Positions 1 to 3,684 of a stretch of 6,585 nt of DNA are shown here, in pieces. This DNA is from Deltaproteobacteria bacterium. Lineage in GTDB: Bacteria; Desulfobacterota; Desulfobacteria; Desulfobacterales; JAFDCJ01. The notes beneath the pieces are model-generated. The model was not told the origin of the DNA, made no database searches, and saw only the letters and a list, made by a program, of their open reading frames with translations. Numbering within the stretch: position 1 is the stretch's first letter; every line of letters begins with the position of its first letter. The DNA is taken from NCBI GenBank assembly GCA_024277475.1, contig JAJRVC010000202.1:1-6585 (forward strand). Reading direction: 5' to 3'. Position numbers and translations under genes: made by a program.

Positions 1-75
1 ATGGATGAGGGATGATAGAGTGTGGAATTGAAGGAGGGAGAGGTCGGAGATCAGAGGACGGAGGACGGAGGGCAG
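1..75. repeat. Purine-rich direct repeat, copy A
   Basis: This 75-bp segment is repeated at 162-236, 161 bp downstream. By eye only two positions differ: T21 against G182, and G72 against A233. It is almost entirely G and A on the + strand and is built from short degenerate units such as gatgaggga and ggacgga. The copy starts at the first base of the window, so it may extend further left. No coding role is supported: the minus-strand reading frame across the second copy is a Ser/Leu/Pro low-complexity shadow. Similar GA-rich intergenic arrays are, from memory, common in Desulfobacterales-like genomes; that was not checked. Confidence 0.85.
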
Positions 76-161
76 AGGGATGAGGGATGAGGGAGGATGG
101 AGGTTGGAAGAAAAGAGGGCGGTTAGAGATCGGAGGGACGAGGGGTGAGGGACGAGGGAGG
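76..161. repeat. Degenerate GA-rich short tandem units between the two long copies
   Basis: This spacer has the same character as the flanking copies. It consists of imperfect 7- to 9-bp units (gatgaggga at 79-94, gacgaggga near 151-159) with strong purine bias on the + strand. No gene is visible. Copy A plus this spacer could be one 161-bp period of a larger tandem array whose second period is cut short after position 236, or the two long copies may simply be a local duplication. Confidence 0.6.
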
Positions 162-236
162 ATGGATGAGGGATGATAGAGGGTGGAATTGAAGGAGGGA
201 GAGGTCGGAGATCAGAGGACGGAGGACGGAGGACAG
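162..236. repeat. Purine-rich direct repeat, copy B
   Basis: Second copy of the 75-bp purine-rich repeat at 1-75, with two mismatches. Similarity stops abruptly after 236, where the composition returns to ordinary GC-containing sequence (cggtcggatgtcagccc). The copy ends about 43 bp before the TATAAT box and 75 bp before the first possible pbpC start, so it lies just upstream of the likely promoter region. Confidence 0.85.
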
Positions 237-258
237 CGGTCGGATGTCAGCCCAGCCG

Positions 259-284
259 CCGGCCAAAAGTACGGCCGGTATAAT
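259..284 (+). promoter_or_regulatory. GC hairpin followed directly by a TATAAT box upstream of pbpC
   Basis: CCGGCC (259-264) and GGCCGG (273-278) form a perfect 6-bp stem around an 8-base loop. The next six bases, 279-284, are a perfect -10 hexamer TATAAT. Transcription from it would begin near 291, about 20 nt before the ATG at 311. No acceptable -35 hexamer lies 16-18 bp upstream, where the sequence is GC-rich and forms part of the hairpin, so use by the housekeeping sigma factor alone is doubtful. The hairpin could be an operator or chance. There is no T-run after it, so it is not an intrinsic terminator. Confidence 0.35.
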
Positions 285-310
285 CGAAAAGAAACAGAAA
301 TAGTAAACAA

Positions 311-2581
311 ATGAAATTAAATTGCGGAGCAAAGCGACATCATTATTCGATGTTCGGCGTTGGACGTTCGATGTTCGATGTTCAGTCCGTTCGATTTAAA
401 AAGATAACCATAATTTTGTTGATGACAGCGATCGCCGCCGGGGCATTTTTCTGGAAAACCTATATCGACCTCCTCCCGCTGCCGGCGCATCTTTCGCCGG
501 ATGGTTCCAATGTGCGCAAGGTTCAGGTAATGGACCGCAATTTCCTGCCCCTGACCGTGACCTATCAGAATCGGTGGAATATCCATGATCCTGTTTTTTT
601 ACATGATGTTCCGCAGTTTTTACAGCAGGCCCTGGTGGTATCCGAGGATCAGCGCTTCTATCGCCACAAGGGCGTTGACTGGCCGGCGCGTCTGCATGCG
701 ATATTGCAGAACGCCAAAGCGCTGGATTCGATACGCGGTGCCAGCACCCTCAGTGAACAGGTGATCCGCATGTGGCACCCGCGACCGCGCACCCTCTGGT
801 CTCGCTGGCTGGAAGGGGTTGAGGCTGGTCGCCTTGAAAAAAAATTTTCCAAAAACAAAATTCTCGAGTTTTACCTCAATCAAATTCCCTATGCCGGCCG
901 GCGCCGAGGCGTGGTGCAGGCCGCCCGGGATTTTTTTGACCGCGATCTGGATACTTTAAGCGCCAAGGAAATGCTGGCCCTGGTGGTGATGGTGCGGGCA
1001 CCGACACGCCTGGATGTGCGCAAAAACCCGAAGAGGCTGTTGCGATCGATCGAGCAACTCGCTGATCGCCTGCTCAAATACGGGATCATCGATAAGGAGC
1101 AGTCCGCAATAATCCGTACTGCCGACCTCAAGAGCAGGACAGCCGTTCTGCCCGTGAGGGCCGAACACTTTGTTCAATATGTCTATCAACTGCAACGGCC
1201 GGTGGATGTGCGTGGAAAAGGCCGTCTGCGCACCACTCTCGATGCCGGCCTTCAACGCATTGTTCAAACTATTCTGGATAATCGTCTGAAAGATCTATCA
1301 AATCACGGCGCTGAAAACGGGGCGGTATTGATTGTGGACCTCCGGCAAAATGAGGTCCTGGCCTGGGTAAACAGCGGTGCCTGCCGGGAGGATGTTCCGG
1401 CAAGCTGGATCGATGCGGTCACTACGCCCCGACAGCCGGGTTCTACCTTGAAACCGTTGTTGTATGCCCTGGCCCTGGAAAAAGGCTGGACGGCGGCCAC
1501 CCTGGTGGATGATTCACCGCTGTCCGAGCCCGTTGGACGCGGGCTGCATTCTTATCATAACTACAGCCGCATCCATTACGGGCCATTAAGGGTGCGGCCG
1601 GCCCTGGGCAATTCTTTGAACATTCCCGCCGTGCGGGCCATCCAGTTTGTGGGTGTCGATGATTTTTTGGCCCGTTTGCACGAATTGGGTATTCGGAGCC
1701 TGCAGCAGCACCCGGATTATTACGGTGATGGTCTGGCGCTGGGCAACGGCGAGATCACCCTGCTGGAACTTGTGCGGGCCTATACCGTTCTGGCCCGGCA
1801 GGGAACGTATCGCCCCCTAAAATTCTTCATGACCGCTGAGCCCCGCAGGGAAAAAACCCGCAGGGTATTTTCAGCAGAAATCACCTCGCTGATCGGTAAT
1901 ATCCTGTCGGATCCGGCCGCCCGCCGGCTGGAATTCGGCAACGGCAGCCTGTTGCGGTTTCCGGTCCAAACTGCGGTTAAGACCGGGACCTCCAGTGACT
2001 ACCGGGATGCCTGGGCCGTTGGATTTAATCACGGCTTTACGGTAGGTGTCTGGATCGGCAACCTGGATCGTGCCGCCACAGACGGCATCACCGGCGCCGG
2101 CGGGCCGGCCCTGGTATTACGATCCGTATTTGCGGAGCTCAATCGTCATCAGGCTACACGCCCACTGTATCTCAGCCCGCGACTGGTAAAAGCCGAGATC
2201 TGCAGGGAAACCGGGTTGCAGGCTGACGGGCATTGCGCCAGTCTCAGTGAATGGTTTGTTCCCACCACCGAACCTAAAGCAGGAACCGCGCCGTTAAAGG
2301 ATGTGAAGCCGGTTTACCTGCGGCACCCCACCCAGGGTATGCAGCTGGCCATGGATCCACGAATCCCGGATGATCAGGAGGCATTCGCCTTCAAACTGGC
2401 AAACCTGCCGCAAAGCACGCCGGTTGAGTGGTATGTCGATGGCCGGCTAACGGGTTCGACTTCAGGCGGAGAATACTTGTGGCCGTTGCAGCGAGGTGTG
2501 CATTCAGTCAGGGCCCGAATGTGGCCGGCAAATTCAGGATCCTTTAAAGAAACACCGGAGGTGAGTTTTGTGGTAAAATAG
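311..2581 (+). CDS. pbpC: Penicillin-binding protein 1C (peptidoglycan glycosyltransferase / transpeptidase)
   Basis: Class A penicillin-binding protein, 756 residues from the first ATG (E. coli PBP1C is about 770). Residues ~32-49 are a hydrophobic anchor, placing the rest in the periplasm. The GT51 lipid II-polymerising domain shows SEDQRFYRHKG with catalytic Glu112, GASTLSEQ (143-150), Glu168 at the usual second-acid position, and KILEFYLN. The transpeptidase domain has STLK (nucleophile Ser378, Lys381), SLN (435-437) and KTGTS (557-561), so both active sites look intact. A two-Cys segment (Cys631, Cys642) leads into a C-terminal BiPBP_C-type domain from ~665, which marks the PBP1C subfamily; E. 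coli PBP1C is known mainly for its glycosyltransferase activity. The start is uncertain: no good Shine-Dalgarno precedes ATG 311, and residues ~6-27 come from a ttcgatgttc repeat. ATG 371 (Met21) would leave a short cytoplasmic tail typical of the family. The family often sits beside an alpha-2-macroglobulin gene; none is visible here. Confidence 0.93.
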   Translation: MKLNCGAKRHHYSMFGVGRSMFDVQSVRFKKITIILLMTAIAAGAFFWKTYIDLLPLPAHLSPDGSNVRKVQVMDRNFLPLTVTYQNRWNIHDPVFLHDVPQFLQQALVVSEDQRFYRHKGVDWPARLHAILQNAKALDSIRGASTLSEQVIRMWHPRPRTLWSRWLEGVEAGRLEKKFSKNKILEFYLNQIPYAGRRRGVVQAARDFFDRDLDTLSAKEMLALVVMVRAPTRLDVRKNPKRLLRSIEQLADRLLKYGIIDKEQSAIIRTADLKSRTAVLPVRAEHFVQYVYQLQRPVDVRGKGRLRTTLDAGLQRIVQTILDNRLKDLSNHGAENGAVLIVDLRQNEVLAWVNSGACREDVPASWIDAVTTPRQPGSTLKPLLYALALEKGWTAATLVDDSPLSEPVGRGLHSYHNYSRIHYGPLRVRPALGNSLNIPAVRAIQFVGVDDFLARLHELGIRSLQQHPDYYGDGLALGNGEITLLELVRAYTVLARQGTYRPLKFFMTAEPRREKTRRVFSAEITSLIGNILSDPAARRLEFGNGSLLRFPVQTAVKTGTSSDYRDAWAVGFNHGFTVGVWIGNLDRAATDGITGAGGPALVLRSVFAELNRHQATRPLYLSPRLVKAEICRETGLQADGHCASLSEWFVPTTEPKAGTAPLKDVKPVYLRHPTQGMQLAMDPRIPDDQEAFAFKLANLPQSTPVEWYVDGRLTGSTSGGEYLWPLQRGVHSVRARMWPANSGSFKETPEVSFVVK
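327..392. repeat. Dispersed-type ttcgatgttc repeat overlapping the pbpC 5' end
   Basis: The 10-mer TTCGATGTTC occurs exactly at 346-355, 367-376 and 374-383 (the last two overlap), with related text (ttcggcgttggacgttcg) between. On the reverse strand the segment reads NIEHRTSNAEHR followed by IMMSLCSAI. From memory this peptide-like shadow recurs across many unrelated loci in Desulfobacterales and some other environmental genomes, which marks it as a dispersed intergenic element rather than protein-coding sequence. Here it lies inside the longest pbpC reading frame. The outer limits given are approximate because only one copy is in the window. Confidence 0.6.
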
Positions 2582-2693
2582 GTTGGCGAGGGAATTGCCT
2601 GTCAAGTGGCTCATGACGAAAAGTACCTCAGATAATACCCATTGAAATAAAGGCTAATACATTGAAAACTCTAACCCACGGGAAAATATTAAA
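2582..2693. other. Intergenic gap between pbpC and the TIM-barrel gene
   Basis: A 112-bp gap. I see no convincing terminator after pbpC and no promoter with both hexamers at proper spacing. TTGAAA occurs at 2642-2647 and 2662-2667 but without a matching -10. A weak GGGA at 2680-2683, ten bases before the ATG, is the only Shine-Dalgarno-like element for the next gene. Confidence 0.4.
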
Positions 2694-3497
2694 ATGAATA
2701 CTTCTTACGACCGTATCACCAAATCCGTTCAGGTAAATATCCCATTTACCATGCTCCAGGATACCTATCTGGATCGATTTCTCAAGTATCGTCTCAACCC
2801 GGAAATCGGACTGGATGCATACGCGCTCGATACCTTTTCTTCAGATGAATTTAAACGTATGGCCGTGGCACTCCGAAAGCATCATCCGACCGTCACATTT
2901 CACGCACCCTTTATGGACCTTTCTCCGGGGTCGGATGACCCGGCCATACGAAACATCACACGCCGCCGATTTGAGCAAGTGCTCAAACTGACCCCGGTGT
3001 TTGAGCCCGTCACAGTGGTTGCTCATGGGGGATACGATGAAAAACGATATGGATTTAACCAGAAGGCGTGGATAGAAAACAGCATCGAAACATGGTCCTG
3101 GCTTGCCCAACAACTTCAGGCGGACAATACCCGACTCATGCTCGAAAATGTCTATGAACATCACCCGGACGAGATCAAGATACTCCTTGAAAATATGAAC
3201 AACGATGCCGTGGGATTTTGTCTGGACACCGGCCATATTACTGCGTTCAGCAGGAGTTCTTTGGCAATCTGGATTGAAACCATGGAGCCCTTTATCAGGC
3301 AGGTCCATTTACATGACAACCATGGCGGAAACGATGATCACGTGGGACTCGGCAAGGGAGGCATCGATTTCCAGCCTCTGGTGGAATATTTGAAATCACA
3401 AAAGAACGATCCTCCCGTTATTACTCTCGAACCCCATACAGAGAAGGATCTGTGGGACAGTCTCGAATTTCTTGATAACATCTGGCCGTTTCAATAA
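2694..3497 (+). CDS. TIM-barrel sugar phosphate isomerase/epimerase-like protein (AP endonuclease 2 superfamily)
   Basis: A soluble 267-residue protein without signal peptide or membrane segment, matching the xylose isomerase-like TIM-barrel fold. Metal-site motifs appear in the expected strand order: FHAPF (His70), VAHGG (His111), LENVYE (Glu151), CLDTGH (Asp178, His181), VHLHDN (His205, His207), DDHVGLGKG (Asp214, His216) and TLEPH (Glu246). These correspond one for one, with similar spacing, to the nine zinc ligands of E. coli endonuclease IV (His69, His109, Glu145, Asp179, His182, His216, Asp229, His231, Glu261). The superfamily includes AP endonucleases, sugar isomerases and epimerases, and the cobamide-remodelling enzyme CbiR, so the substrate cannot be assigned from motifs. 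It lacks the N-terminal sequence typical of true endonuclease IV and is slightly shorter (267 against 285), so a sugar or other small-molecule substrate is more likely. Its ribosome-binding site is weak. Co-transcription with the downstream sugar kinase/nucleotidyltransferase is possible but unproven. Confidence 0.85.
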   Translation: MNTSYDRITKSVQVNIPFTMLQDTYLDRFLKYRLNPEIGLDAYALDTFSSDEFKRMAVALRKHHPTVTFHAPFMDLSPGSDDPAIRNITRRRFEQVLKLTPVFEPVTVVAHGGYDEKRYGFNQKAWIENSIETWSWLAQQLQADNTRLMLENVYEHHPDEIKILLENMNNDAVGFCLDTGHITAFSRSSLAIWIETMEPFIRQVHLHDNHGGNDDHVGLGKGGIDFQPLVEYLKSQKNDPPVITLEPHTEKDLWDSLEFLDNIWPFQ

Positions 3498-3518
3498 AAT
3501 CGTGTTGCGATTTTTATT
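3493..3518 (+). terminator. Weak AT-rich hairpin overlapping the stop codon of the TIM-barrel gene
   Basis: AATAAAATCG (3493-3502) pairs with CGATTTTTATT (3508-3518) around a TGTTG loop, leaving one bulged T. The 3' arm contains the T-run, and the stop codon TAA (3495-3497) lies in the 5' arm. Only two pairs are G-C, so the stem is weak. Partial or bidirectional termination is conceivable, but read-through into the downstream gene is equally plausible. Confidence 0.35.
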
Positions 3519-3671
3519 TGAATATCAATTTAAAATGTTTACGGAACCGCCGATGGACAGCATATCTGCTTATACTTGACCGGGAGAAGCTGGTTTTTAG
3601 AAAAGGATCATGCCAAAAGAAACATGATGGCAAAACAACAGAGCATTTGTGGATGTAACTGTTAAATTATA
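3519..3671. other. Leader region upstream of the kinase/nucleotidyltransferase gene
   Basis: An AT-rich stretch that probably carries the 5' untranslated region of the next gene. It contains a small inverted repeat, ATCATG (3607-3612) against CATGAT (3623-3628) with a 10-base loop. It also contains a -10-like TATACT (3571-3576) without a partner -35, and a TTGACC (3577-3582) without a good -10. A 13-codon reading frame runs from 3624 to 3665. No known riboswitch or RNA gene is recognisable. Confidence 0.3.
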
Positions 3672-3677
3672 AAGGAG
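3672..3677 (+). promoter_or_regulatory. Strong Shine-Dalgarno AAGGAG for the fusion gene
   Basis: AAGGAG lies 7 nt before ATG 3685, near-ideal sequence and spacing, and fixes that start. It is clearly stronger than the ribosome-binding sites of the two upstream genes, which suggests that the fusion protein is translated more efficiently than its neighbours. Confidence 0.85.
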
Positions 3678-3684
3678 ATTTTGT

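Noticed and set aside
1..236. CRISPR array
   Set aside because: The repeats are long, purine-only and made of degenerate subunits. There are no regularly spaced short repeats with unique spacers and no cas genes nearby.
123..332. Minus-strand 69-residue reading frame across the GA-rich array
   Set aside because: The C-terminal part is Ser/Leu/Pro low-complexity text produced by the repeat units on the pyrimidine strand. It has no plausible ribosome-binding site and no recognisable domain.
2841..3308. Minus-strand 155-residue reading frame opposite the TIM-barrel gene
   Set aside because: It lies wholly opposite a gene with clear conserved motifs and has no recognisable family features, so it is a shadow frame. 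The same applies to the minus-strand frames at 4504-4929 and 4975-5514.
2694..3497. Annotation as endonuclease IV (nfo) or CbiR
   Set aside because: The metal ligands match the superfamily, but the N-terminal sequence typical of Nfo is missing. I could not recognise CbiR-specific sequence beyond the shared metal site, so only a superfamily-level call is justified.
3647..3673. Possible promoter TTGTGG ... TATAAA before the fusion gene
   Set aside because: The spacer is only 15 bp, and the -10 overlaps the Shine-Dalgarno region, so transcription would start almost at the ATG and lose the ribosome-binding site.
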